From NCBI GenBank assembly GCA_026745465.1, contig JACYXH010000429.1:3388525-3452524 (forward strand): a stretch of DNA of 64,000 nucleotides, written 5' to 3'. This document shows positions 53,482 through 64,000 of this stretch, in pieces. The notes under the pieces were generated by a model, which did no database searches, was not told the DNA's origin, and saw only the letters and a list, made by a program, of their open reading frames with translations. The stretch's first letter is position 1. Each line of letters opens with the position of its first letter. The translations under genes and the position numbers were made by a program. The stretch is from Lota lota (lineage: Eukaryota; Chordata; Actinopteri; Gadiformes; Lotidae).

Positions 53482-54302
53482 GTCCAGTGTGTAAAATTGA
53501 GGTGGCCACTAGCGGTGAAGTTGCAGATTGCAACCAACTGAATTCCCCCCCTCCCCCTTACCCCTCCCTTTCCAATGACTATGGAGGCCTGTACTGGCCT
53601 GTATTGTGTAAGGTGCCAGTAGGTGCTTCCAAAATAATGTGATTGTCGACGACAGCATGGATGATGCCATTCGCTACACTATTTTACCATTTGTGCATCG
53701 GTTGATATCCGCATCCGAGAGAGGGTTAAGCTTCTAGGACACTTTTAGTAAGACTCCACGGTGTGTGTGGATGTGTGGAGCTCCGTCTGTGCAGCGGGTG
53801 ATGTCCTTGTCCAAGAGAGGGTTAAGCTTCTAGGACACTTATCATTTAACGCCACGGTGTGTGTGTGGAAGATGTGTGGAGCTCGTGGCCAGTGGTTGAT
53901 TTTGGTGTCCGCGTCCGAGAAGGTTAAGCTTCTTGGAAACATAGTATAACACCACAGTGTGTAGCACATTTCATTTACAACATTGCTAAAACGCTCCAAC
54001 ACAACAACAGTACCAAGAAATGATCACAAATGGGTCGTAGCAATGGGGATAACATGCCCACTCCTTCCTACAACTCTTGGCCCAAAACGCATTTTCGTAA
54101 AACGCGTTCTCTCCAGAGCCGTTCTGAGCTACTGCAGAATCCCCACATAGATATAAAAAACTCAAACTAAGGTAACGAAAACGCAACAATTCTTATTTTC
54201 ATGGGATTATCCACAAAACATACTTATGAATATTATATTCCATTCCTGCCAAGTCCGTTCCATTAAATGCCACTAAATGCCACTCAATTCTACACACTGG
54301 AC
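53482..54302. mobile_element. non-autonomous DNA transposon with GTCCAGTGTGTA inverted termini
   Basis: The left end reads GTCCAGTGTGTAAAATTGAG and the right end in reverse reads GTCCAGTGTGTAGAATTGAG. Inside lies a decayed tandem repeat of about 70-110 bp with GGTTAAGCTTCTAGGACACT at about 53722 and 53820, and a third diverged copy at 53928. It has no transposase. Elements of this form are common in teleosts; the superfamily was not assigned. Confidence 0.75.
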
Positions 54303-54675
54303 TCTACTCTAAAGAGACAAATAGGTCTTTCCTCACTTGTTTCATCCCAAGGTCAAAGGTCACTAATAGGCTTTGGGTGAAAGCCGTGAAGGTTTGAAAG
54401 CGATGTCACTTACATTTATTATGTAGTGTGCAGAACATTAATATCCTCTGCAGCAGTCATGTATAATGTTTAATCACAGACTAGAGTTCACTAAGGTCTC
54501 GGGGCCTTGAGGCGAGGTAAAGCCCATAAAGCGTATACGTGACCTTCTACTGAAAACAACTTCACCATATGTGGTCCCTGTCCCTGCCAGGTGTTACTTT
54601 TCAGGTTTCGAAGGGCATGTCCGGAAAAGCACAGGTGATGCTCGCACAACAGCTTGCACTGTAAGCCATGTAGAC

Positions 54676-54706
<31 letters not shown>

Positions 54707-54800
54707 CCTCTCCCTCTCCCTCTCCCTCTCCCTCTCTCCTCTCTCCCTCTCCCTATTCCTCTCCCTCTCCCTCTCTCCCTCCCTCTCTCTCTCTCTGTCC
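54676..54800. repeat. CT-rich pyrimidine tract
   Basis: Mixed CTCTCT and CCCTCT units over about 125 bp. Confidence 0.95.
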
Positions 54801-56671
54801 CACTCCTCTCCTTTTCCTTGGGCAAGAGTGCGATGTAAAATGCTAAGTACCATTTTGATGCAGACCATGTGGACTGAAGGGCATTGGATCAGACTCAGAA
54901 GAAAGTAATGTAGGAAAGTTGGTAAGAAGAACAAAACCAGAAATGGTGTCATTTGGAAATATATTTATGGTTCGTTTTTATGAAAACACATGCCATTTGA
55001 AACACCTTCAAATCCCTTTTTGCATGTACATAAAATGGATGATATAGCCAAATGTTGTATTCCACAATAAAGTTTGTCAGTGTTTTTTTCTGTTACTTAC
55101 TAGGAAATATATTGCATTTCCCAGAGCAACCCCCCAACAAAAAAAATACATTTCTCTTTGGAAGCGTGTTGCCTGTGGTTTCATCTAGCTCACACCCTCC
55201 CAGACCAGAAGAAGAGATCTTCACAAGCCTCACTGTTTTTACAGTCCGTCCTGGAAGAGCAGAGATCCCTGAGGCAGCTCCAGGGTTGGACATTAAACTA
55301 GTTTCATGTTTTTTGAGTTTTATGCAGTGTTGTTTTCCTCACGCTCACCAGGATCCTAAATGCATTGTTATCATAATGCTGAGGCTTTCTGATGATCCTT
55401 TTAGAGATGCCAGGTAAAAACAAAAGAGAGAGAGAGCATTGCAGTAGACCATCTGAGACTAGATAAAGCAATACATTTCTATTGCGAGTGATCCAGGGGA
55501 CTGAGGAGCAGGAGGGCTTGCTTACTTGCTTAAGGATGCATACAGGGCGAGCGAGCTGTGGACATTAACTATTAATAACCCAGAACTTTTTTAACAGGGG
55601 CTCTGACAAACTAGACACTACTCTATCCCTCCCCTACACCAATTATAAAGTGATACAAAGAGAAGTTTAGAGATGTTTGCAGTGCTCAAATAAACCTTGA
55701 GAAACTGGTTTAATGCTGTTCCTGGACGTCGGTCACTGAGGAACACGAGAGATTCCCGGGTCAAAAAAGAGTTCTTCAGAAAAGCTCTGTGTGACAGTAG
55801 GAAACTCATATTCATCCAGAACAGGATCTCCTTGTGGCAAATGGCGGTGATATGTGACCTTATATCTTGTGATACGAAGAGGTCGTTTTTGTATCGTGGG
55901 CGTCGTCATCATAACAAAGAAAACACAACCATGACAACCTGTGGCCCCCTAGCAGGCATTTTAGGACCAAAACTAGATTGGACAAAGTATGAGAGACGTT
56001 TTGGTGATTTGCTAATAGATGATGTTGCTGAAAAGGTTGTACACAGAGGAGTGAAGAAGCCAGTGTATTGTTTCTTCAGCAGATTTTATGGGAGCCCAAC
56101 GAGAACTATTCCAATATGTGGGTTTTAAGGTTGCTACTGACTGTATAAAATACCTTAGACAGGCAACAGCAATTTTAGGTCTTTGTGGATTAGAATTTGG
56201 GATATTAGCTGAGCTATGAAGGTCTAATTGAATAACCCACCGCTTTTGATTATTGAATAATTTTGTGCACAGTTATTATTAAACGTATTATACTATGAAA
56301 TAAAAAATGTAGTCTTCTTTGCTGGTTGCTACGCAACATTGCTAGGTGTTGTTATTGTTAACACTACAGTATTCATATTTAGTCACTCAGGGTTTTTGAC
56401 ATTACCAATAATAATGTCTGGTAGATAAAGATTCTAACCACTAACAGTGAGGTTAAAATAGTGACTCCAGACCTGAATTCATAATTATCCCCTCACTGTT
56501 TGTAAAACACCAGAATACACTCCTGCTACCTTCTCCTTATAATCATTTAAAATTTTTAATGTGCTATTGCAAACGGCAATATTAGGCGAAACGTGGCTTA
56601 ATATCCCAAATGTTAGGGTGTTCATATCAACACGTTGAAAAACACCACGCACTGTGCATCTACCGGTGCCC

Positions 56672-56703
<32 letters not shown>

Positions 56704-57008
56704 TTCTTTCCTAAATCACTTTAGGGCTCTCGCTCCCCGCGCACGAGAGAATGAATCACATGGCGGCGTGCGCAAGGTGGCATCCTCTGGCATGCTGAGC
56801 AGATGTTGTAAATCCACGGCCGCTTACAGAGACAGGTGCCCTCCAGTCCGTTCCTGTCTGCTGCGTTGGTAATGGTGTGTTTCCCTTTCCTGGAACACTG
56901 AGAAACCCAAGCAGTGCTCACTTCAACCTCTATCGTCTCTGCGTCGCAAGGTTATCCACCGCAGAACATAACCCCCTCCCCCCGCCTGACTAATCTGTTG
57001 TGGAATGG

Positions 57009-57050
57009 GGGGGGGGGGGGGGGGGATGATGCGTAGTATCTCTCTCTCTC

Positions 57051-57101
<51 letters not shown>
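57009..57101. repeat. poly-G run followed by a TC repeat
   Basis: A G tract of about 17 bases is followed shortly by a TC run to 57101. Confidence 0.95.
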
Positions 57102-57107
<6 letters not shown>

Positions 57108-58975
57108 CCAATGGGAAGATTGAAAGGATTCTGAAGGAGTTTGTAGTATGGAATGACTGCCAGTGCGAACAGAGTTGTTCAAGAAAAATCTAATTGGATT
57201 GTCTGCAGTGGCCTACTTCGTCTGAGGCCTACTTCCATTTCTGGATGTCACTTTATTGACCGGTGGCATAATATATGTTATGTTATATGTTACATCAACA
57301 TATATATGTGATGTAACAAATTAATTTGTAACATCTGTTGCATTTGTTAAGTCAACATCTTCACACGTATCTCCTGGAACCACCTGTTTGTGTACCCCCT
57401 AGGGTGCGTGCGTACCCCCGGTTGTGTAACCACTGATCTACATCAGTACTACCGACTACTACAACCCCTCTACAACGGTATCCAATGCTTCCCCTTTTGG
57501 ACATGTGGCCCTAAGGGTCAATGGATTACTGTCAGTTCGGGATCTTTCTGCGTTCTATCCATTTCGGAATGTGATCCGTCGCACACGAGACACGAGAGAG
57601 CTCAGGTTTCCTGCTCCAGACGGAGATCTAATTCAGTACACGCAAACAGGAATTTACAGTCTTTTCATTTTATTAAAAACAACAATGAGGTCACCAATTA
57701 GATTCCATTGATTTGATTAGGCAAAGAGCTCCTTGTGGATGTGAACAAGAGATGAATTAATTTGGATGAGAAATCGTTTGGTGCCAACACTTGACTTGTT
57801 TACGGGCAGCATACAGCCTGGGAATACAGAGCCAAAACTATTACACTCTGCCTTCTGAAATAAACCATAATTCACTCGCCTCAATGTTTAAATAAACACT
57901 GACATGGCCCTCGGTAATAAATAGTCCATATTTATGTTCAATAAAAGAAAGCTACACAGGGTTTAATGCAGCCATCTCTACTCTGATATAAAATACATTC
58001 ATTAAGCGAGTTAACACCTCTTGCTTGTCATGGGAACGGCATTGTGACCACAAGGATATGAGACAGCTGCATCCATCATGGCCACGTTGTTGTAGGGCCT
58101 GGCACCCTGATCAGCTCAATTTGTTTTCACATTTTCCTTAATTTTTTGGCTCATTACATTCATCACATTTGTCACATTTTGCAGCCCTACATGAAACAAC
58201 GATACAGGCGCTGCATTGGGACAGAGGAGAAACAGATCCGTCCCTGCAATAGAACCGTGATAAATGATACATTTGTCAATTCTAATAAAGTGTTTCCTTG
58301 TAACACACGCAAAGGGTTTTTGTCTATCATTTTTGGGAAATAGTGCTTAATGAGATTTGTCAATATCGTAGGCTTTCTATGAGAAACTGATCTAATTGTG
58401 CGTCTCTTTGGATGAAAGTATCCCATCAAATAAGTTGTGTAATGTATTGTAATGTAATCTGTAGCAAAGATGTATCCTATGTATGGCCTTTTTGGGGAGG
58501 TAAATAAAAGGAATATAGAAGAAATAAAATGATTGTTTCTCCTTAATATTTTAATGTTCCTTATTAATGTACTTTTATTGTATCGACGTCAACGAAGTTT
58601 AGAATAACATCAAATAGGATACGGATTAGAAAGAGTATGGAAATGTTATGCTATTAATACAGAAGCATATCAAATATTATAAATGTATGGAAAAATTAAG
58701 GAGGAAGTGGAGGAGGAGAGAGCCCCAGTGTTTACACAAGAAGTGTGTGTGTTGAAGCCTCACCATTTCAAAAGGATTAGTGCACAGGATACTACCAAGG
58801 TCTGCTGCAGTCAGAGCTTTTTCCAACTGTCATAGACAAACTAAGGTAACCAATATCACAGCTGTGGGAGAAGACGTCCGCAGAAGAAAAAAACACAGTC
58901 AGTCAAGAAAGTTCAAATGTCTCAGTACCAAATGTGCAATGGAAATATTTATTCCCCACTCGACTAACCAGAGAA

Positions 58976-59010
58976 GTTCAAGTTCAAGTTTTATTGGTCA
59001 AATGCACAAT
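58976..59010. mobile_element. probable truncated retroelement end (CAAGTTCAAGTTTTATTGGTC)
   Basis: AAGTTCAAGTTCAAGTTTTA, then TTGGTCAAATGCACAAT. This phrase is a common terminus of dispersed fish repeats. A similar start occurs at 61452-61490 (CTTTATTACTGTCATTG). Confidence 0.35.
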
Positions 59011-59548
59011 ATGTAAGGACAAATAAACATTGAAATGTCTGTGGTGAGACACAGGTATTCTACAGCATTACTTAATATATCTAGCGTAATCAAGTGTATA
59101 CACATTAAATAAGATAAGATATATGAAAGTACATAACTAATTGCATAAATCCCATCTGAGACCATAACACCAAGTGTAAGAAAAACCAAGTACGTCTTTA
59201 TTAGTACTGAGATGAAGTGCTCTTTGGACTTTTTGACATTAAACAGACGAAACAAGAAAATAACTAAGAAAACAATAATCATGGTAAAAATGCGTCCTTG
59301 GACCTTTGTCATCTGTTTCCATCTAAGTTTCTCCTCCATCAATCTTCATGGAGACTTCTACTCTGAACCCTGAACAGATTTTAAAGTGTCCCAGAAAAAG
59401 GTTTGGGCAACGCGAGAGGGGAGGAAGTAGAGCTTTGGCCCTTGGTTTTGAAATGTTGTCACCATGGGGCTGTGGCTGCCTGTCAGTGATGGGCTTTCAC
59501 TCAGCATATAAACACAGACTCCCAGCTAATGAGGCTCTGCCGGGGCCT

Positions 59549-59583
<35 letters not shown>
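59549..59583. repeat. poly-G tract, 35 bp
   Basis: An uninterrupted run of 35 G with strong quadruplex potential and likely length uncertainty in the assembly. Confidence 0.95.
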
Positions 59584-59585
<2 letters not shown>

Positions 59586-59816
59586 TGCTTAGTCTCCACA
59601 CCGCACACTCCACCACTGCTGGGTCTTTTAATAGAGGAGACACTGGGTTAAGCAACAAGGGGTCCCACTCGAATCATCGTCGACTCATTCTGTTCAGCTC
59701 TGAATCCATGGCTGTGCTTAATGGCTTTGGTCCTCAGGTAGGGAGCTGACAATTTAAAATGTGTTTTGTTAGTTTACTAAGTGTTATGTTTCTGAAATGG
59801 TGGGAAGGGGAGTGGG

Positions 59817-59962
59817 GGGCAGTGTAGTGGCTAGGGTATTGGAGTTCCAGACAAAATGTACTGCGTTTGTTTCCCTGCCCTTAGGCATCTTTGAGCAATA
59901 TGTATATCTGAAAGGGAGTGAAAGTCGCTGTGGATAAGATGCTGCTAAATAACGAAATAGTT
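59817..59962 (+). mobile_element. tRNA-derived SINE
   Basis: GGCAGTGTAGTGGCTAGGG is an A-box-like head; a decayed B-box region (TGCGTTTGTTTCCCTG) follows, then the conserved tail GTCGCTGTGGATAAGATGCT, GCTAAATAACG. It is the most complete SINE in the window. Confidence 0.75.
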
Positions 59963-60644
59963 ATAGCAAATAATAGTACGTCTAAAATCATCAGCCTGCA
60001 CCCATCTGAGATTTGCAAAGAAAGGAATACAATTACATTTTGAAATCAAGTTAAATAAAACTAATTGTGTTTTGTCGCCATGTAATTTTGCGTCTGCTGC
60101 ACTGCCCTTGCCGCAAAATGTAAACAACGACAGAATGCACAGCAAACACAGTTGGATGTGCCACTTAATGGAAATTATAATACTGTAATGCCACCTGATG
60201 TGTTTAATCTAACAGCAGTAATACATAATCATACAAATTAATTTACCATTCTGTTTCAAGACTAACTATAGGAGCAGTACACTCCATATTCAGACAGCTT
60301 CAGACAGTCTTCCTTGTGAACTTCTGAAACTAGGCTACTGAAACTTTTCCATTAGAAAGAAAACCTGATTTGAAGGTATAGCAAAAAGGAGGTCAGTACG
60401 CGGCGATAAATTATAGGGGTTATCAGCTTGACCCATCACAGATGTTTCCTTCAATTAAAGTCTGACACATATCCAGGTGTCTCAAGTGAGCAGTCGCGAA
60501 TCCCTCAATCCAGCCTCACTTGATCTGCTCTCGCTGTTTATATAATATATACAGTGTGACCAGGCCTCAACTCACAATTTTAGTCCACAAATTACACTCC
60601 CCTTCCACACACAACGCACGCACACACATAGCAAACACAAGTAC

Positions 60645-60701
60645 ACATACACACATACACACACATACACACACACATACACACACACACACACACCCAC
60701 G

Positions 60702-60732
<31 letters not shown>

Positions 60733-60737
60733 ACACA
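60645..60737. repeat. interrupted CA microsatellite
   Basis: CA runs interrupted by TA and CG steps. Confidence 0.95.
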
Positions 60738-61435
60738 AATGGGCCAGGAGACCCTACTTACCCCCCTTTTTCAGCCAAGCACATTTGCCATTGCAAAATC
60801 ATATTAAGCTCTGTGTCAGAAAGATTTATCCATTTTTTAACCACCAAGAGTAAATTTGCTTTCCAACAACAAGATATCCAACCACCAGCTTCAGTCCAGT
60901 TTTTTTTCCAAAGACGAGATACTGTATGTGCTCTGATTGTTTTTCCCCCAACCACAACCACAAAGACTTTTAATGCCAGACCCCGAATTGGCCATGGTGG
61001 TAAACGGAATTGCATAAAAAGCATCTTTTATCTTTTACTGTTATTTCTGTGTGCACGATAGCGCTCAAAATGTGAGTGAGTACCATTACTACTTTTCTTA
61101 TGGTTCTTATATATTGATACTTTTATAGAGTTATATTAAAGTTTCATACCTTCCCTTTATCTTTTTTCCCACTATTTTAAGTAGAATTGTTGATCCTCTG
61201 TGACCTAGCCAAGGTGCGTGAAAACATCAAGCTATAACATGCAGAGCTCCCTCTGGCAAACCATGGAGTCAAAAGGGCAAGCAAAAGACAAATTAACAAT
61301 TCATCATCTTCATGCTGTCTGTAAACAAACTAAAGTAGCCTGCTTTCTATAACTGTTCTTGCATAAGGTCTCACTGCACACTCCATTTAACAACATACTT
61401 TGCCACTTAAGAAGAAGAATCTTTAAGAAGAATCT

Positions 61436-61490
61436 TCAAGAAGAAGAAGTAGAATCTTTATTACTGTCATTGTTCCTGAACAAGCAATAC
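61436..61490 (-). mobile_element. probable truncated retroelement end
   Basis: AAGAAGAAGAAGTAGAATCT, then TTATTACTGTCATTGTTCCT. Read on the minus strand this is an ACAATGACAGTAATAAAG-type 3' end with a TTC-rich tail. The family is unknown. Confidence 0.35.
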
Positions 61491-63207
61491 ACAAATAAAT
61501 TAACATAAGATAACATACAATAGTAAGAGAAATGTAAGAATCAGGAAAGAGATGTGATTTCTAGACCACAATGTATGAGTGAAACATACTGTGTATTTTG
61601 GCACACGTGTTAACACATTGCTGTCCTATCAAATGCTGCCAAAGCTGATTGGTTGACTCACAAACCAATCAAAGCAAAACTTTCCTAGTTGCATTGCCTG
61701 AATTTATTGCATGTTCCAATTTGAGCCTGATGAGCAGCCCAATTTGACTCAATTCATTTCCAAGGGGAGAAGAGTATTCAAGTATTTTCTCAAGTATTGT
61801 ACTAAGTAGTCATTTACATGCGTCTAAATTAAATATTGTGCCTTTAGACATTGAACTACACATTGTTTCAATGTTTTTAATTAACTTGTGTGAATGTAAC
61901 TTACACTTCCATACTGTGTGTATTATTACATCCATCATTATAATACTTAGAATCATGTAAGCAATTAATATCAGATATGATGGTGTATTTTAGGTTTTAT
62001 TTCTGGGTATTAAATTGTCCCAAATTGTATTTGGGATTTTACATTTTTCCCCAAAAAAGAGGGGTACACGGTCGAAATCAAGCACCGAAAAACTGCCATT
62101 AAGTGTTCTAGAACGCCCCACTGGCTAAGCTAAAGTTAGCCGCGGCAAGCTCAACAGCGACTAACATTAGCATTAGCTGGAAGAGCCAGGCTAGCTCTTC
62201 CAGCCCAGTCACTAGCTCTCTAATCCCGCAGTCGATGTTGAGAGCGGGGTAGCATGAGTAATTCTGGGTAACATGGGAAAATAGCACACTAGAGCAGATT
62301 GCAGTAAGCTTGCCTTGACAGCCAGTGACAAATTGCCAATAACGATAAAGTACAATCAAGCCAGGAATGAATAGTTAGTTGATGTTATGCGTTTTATAAC
62401 AAGGTCAAAGTATTTTAGCTGGTAATATTCCTTGATGACCATGTCTTGTCAATGTCCATTGACACTTTTCAATAAATAATCCATCCAACTCAATAAAATG
62501 TGTCACTTTAGTTAAGCCGCCCAGAGTCAGGCTATATCTGACTTTGCCACTGGTGCCTAACTGCCTGACAGTTTTTGGTGGGAGTCAGATGTTTTACCTG
62601 AGTGACACGAGACAAAAATGGCAGAGCGACATCTCAACAGCTAAAAGAGTTAAAATCTCAATAATTTCATACTGAGCCCTTTTTTTTCTCCAAAGTTTCT
62701 GAGAAGTGAGTCAGGTGATAAAAACCGCCACGGCGTCTCCGAAGCTTTCAACCCTCATCTGTGAATGAACATCACTTCAAACTATTGATAGGGCTCAAAT
62801 GGAACACTCTCACGCTGCTTCCTTGGCTGATATATTTCCTGTGGATATCAAGTGATGAAAGATAGGATCCTAGGCTGTAAGAGTCATCATCGTCATTTGA
62901 CCTGCTCAGCACAGAGCTATGATAAAACTACATATTTGGGTGTGGGGTAATATGATATTTAGCAGTTATTAGGTGTTTACAGCTAGCCAGTAGCCTTTGG
63001 TGGCCATCTATGCCAGTGTATTCCTAATAATTGGCAGAACAACAAGAGAGACGGATTTAGGGATTAACCAAGTGGTTTTAATTTGACTTCGACTTTACTT
63101 CATTCTCGCCCAATGAGAAAATCTGTGAGTTAATACCTGTTTCAAATTAGATTAATTGCAAATCTCTTAGTAGAGGCCAGGCAATAAACCAGGTGACGCC
63201 TGGTAAA

Positions 63208-63256
<49 letters not shown>
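63208..63256. repeat. GT microsatellite
   Basis: A perfect GT run of about 49 bp. Confidence 0.97.
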
Positions 63257-63257
<1 letters not shown>

Positions 63258-64000
63258 ATGCGTACATGTCTCTCACTCTCTCACTCTATATATTTCACTA
63301 CTGTTCTCTCTCTCTCACTCTCTAGCTGTCTCTAGAGCTAAAGCTATCTAGCTCTGTTTCTCTCTATATATATGTACATATATATGTGTATCAGGTATTA
63401 TTAATGTCAAGTTAAACACTTCATACTACTGTTGTTAATTAAAAGGTGTGCGCGAGAGAAATGTTACGATCAATCAGGTCAATTGTTCCCGATTGGCAAA
63501 AAAGTCTGGTGTGCCAGTGGTGATTGACTTTAATTACAAGGTTACCAGTCTGGATACCCATGTAGATAATGTCTTACCCATTCAATATGAACCATTAATA
63601 TTTCATGCAATCACCTTATGCTGCTGAAGTGAGAACCTGGAGTACCACCATTGATAATGATCTGAATACAGCCACCGGTTAATGGTGCAAACAAATTAGA
63701 GCTAAAACAATGATGGGTTGGATGGCAAAATGGCATTCATTATGTATCATGGTGTTAGACTCCTGTGTGGATCTGTCAAAGAGAAGCGCCGTGTTCGATC
63801 ATCTTGAGTTAGATCAATACTTGATCTAACCCCCTTTTCTTTGCCAACGATTAGTTGATTTCTTTCTCTCATTTGTTAAAGACCCAGTAGTAATTTGGCA
63901 ATTAAGCTACAAATCTTCGTATTGCTTTTAGTAGACTCATAATTTGCCTGCTAGTGGACACATCCTTACTATTCTCTGGATGTCTTATAACTCAAACAAA

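Larger units (their letters stand above)
48283..64000. other. DNA upstream of gfra4, no gene recognised
   Basis: No exon of a known family was recognised on either strand. It holds an inverted-repeat transposon (53482-54302), SINE and LINE remnants, and many simple repeats. A plus-strand frame of 143 codons at 55697-56128 has no recognisable domain. Confidence 0.5.

Noticed and set aside
54491-54952. Minus-strand frame beginning with a hydrophobic stretch (MTPFLVLFFLPTFLHYFLLS)
   Set aside because: Most of the frame is translated CT repeat (Arg-Glu runs); considered as a gfra4 signal exon but no suitable phase-1 donor follows the hydrophobic part.
55697-56128. Plus-strand open frame of 143 codons
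   Set aside because: No recognisable domain, no flanking exon structure and ordinary base composition; probably chance or an old retroelement fragment.

Overview
The window is vertebrate nuclear DNA, almost certainly from a ray-finned (teleost) fish. Genes are split into short exons by AT-rich introns. CA/GT, GA and TA microsatellites are extremely abundant, tRNA-derived SINE tails and short inverted-repeat transposons of fish type are scattered throughout, and the two recognisable genes encode vertebrate proteins. The microsatellite load resembles cod-like fishes, but that is only an impression.

Two genes are supported, both on the minus strand. (1) slc4a11, a bicarbonate-transporter-superfamily membrane protein, runs from the stop codon at 1071 up to at least 14004. 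Nineteen coding exons were placed, every splice junction keeps frame, and the translated order follows human SLC4A11 to the C-terminus; only the first exon or exons with the start codon were not found. (2) gfra4, a GPI-anchored GDNF-family receptor alpha, runs from the stop codon at 36918 to at least 43885. Seven coding exons were placed: cysteine-rich domains D1, D2 and D3, then a serine-rich stalk and a GPI-type tail. A weak signal-peptide exon candidate lies at 47561-47597. In human, SLC4A11 and GFRA4 are both in chromosome band 20p13 (from memory), so this looks like conserved synteny.

Layout: 1-1070 is the 3' flank of slc4a11; 1071-14004 slc4a11; 14005-36390 a gene-poor stretch holding the unplaced slc4a11 5' end, several transposons and long simple repeats; about 36390-43885 gfra4; 43886-64000 gfra4 intron 1 and/or upstream DNA, again with only repeats and transposon remnants. 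No RNA gene, CRISPR array or third protein-coding gene could be supported.

The most unusual structures are: a 57-bp tandem repeat made from an slc4a11 exon/intron boundary, which lines up ten consecutive 5' splice sites, with a diverged eleventh beyond an inverted-repeat transposon that split the array and left an 8-bp target duplication; a roughly 1.16-kb inverted-repeat element at 19378-20538 whose interior interleaves the palindromes ACTAGT (15 copies) and GATATC (17 copies); and a GC-AG intron in gfra4 that the reading frame requires.
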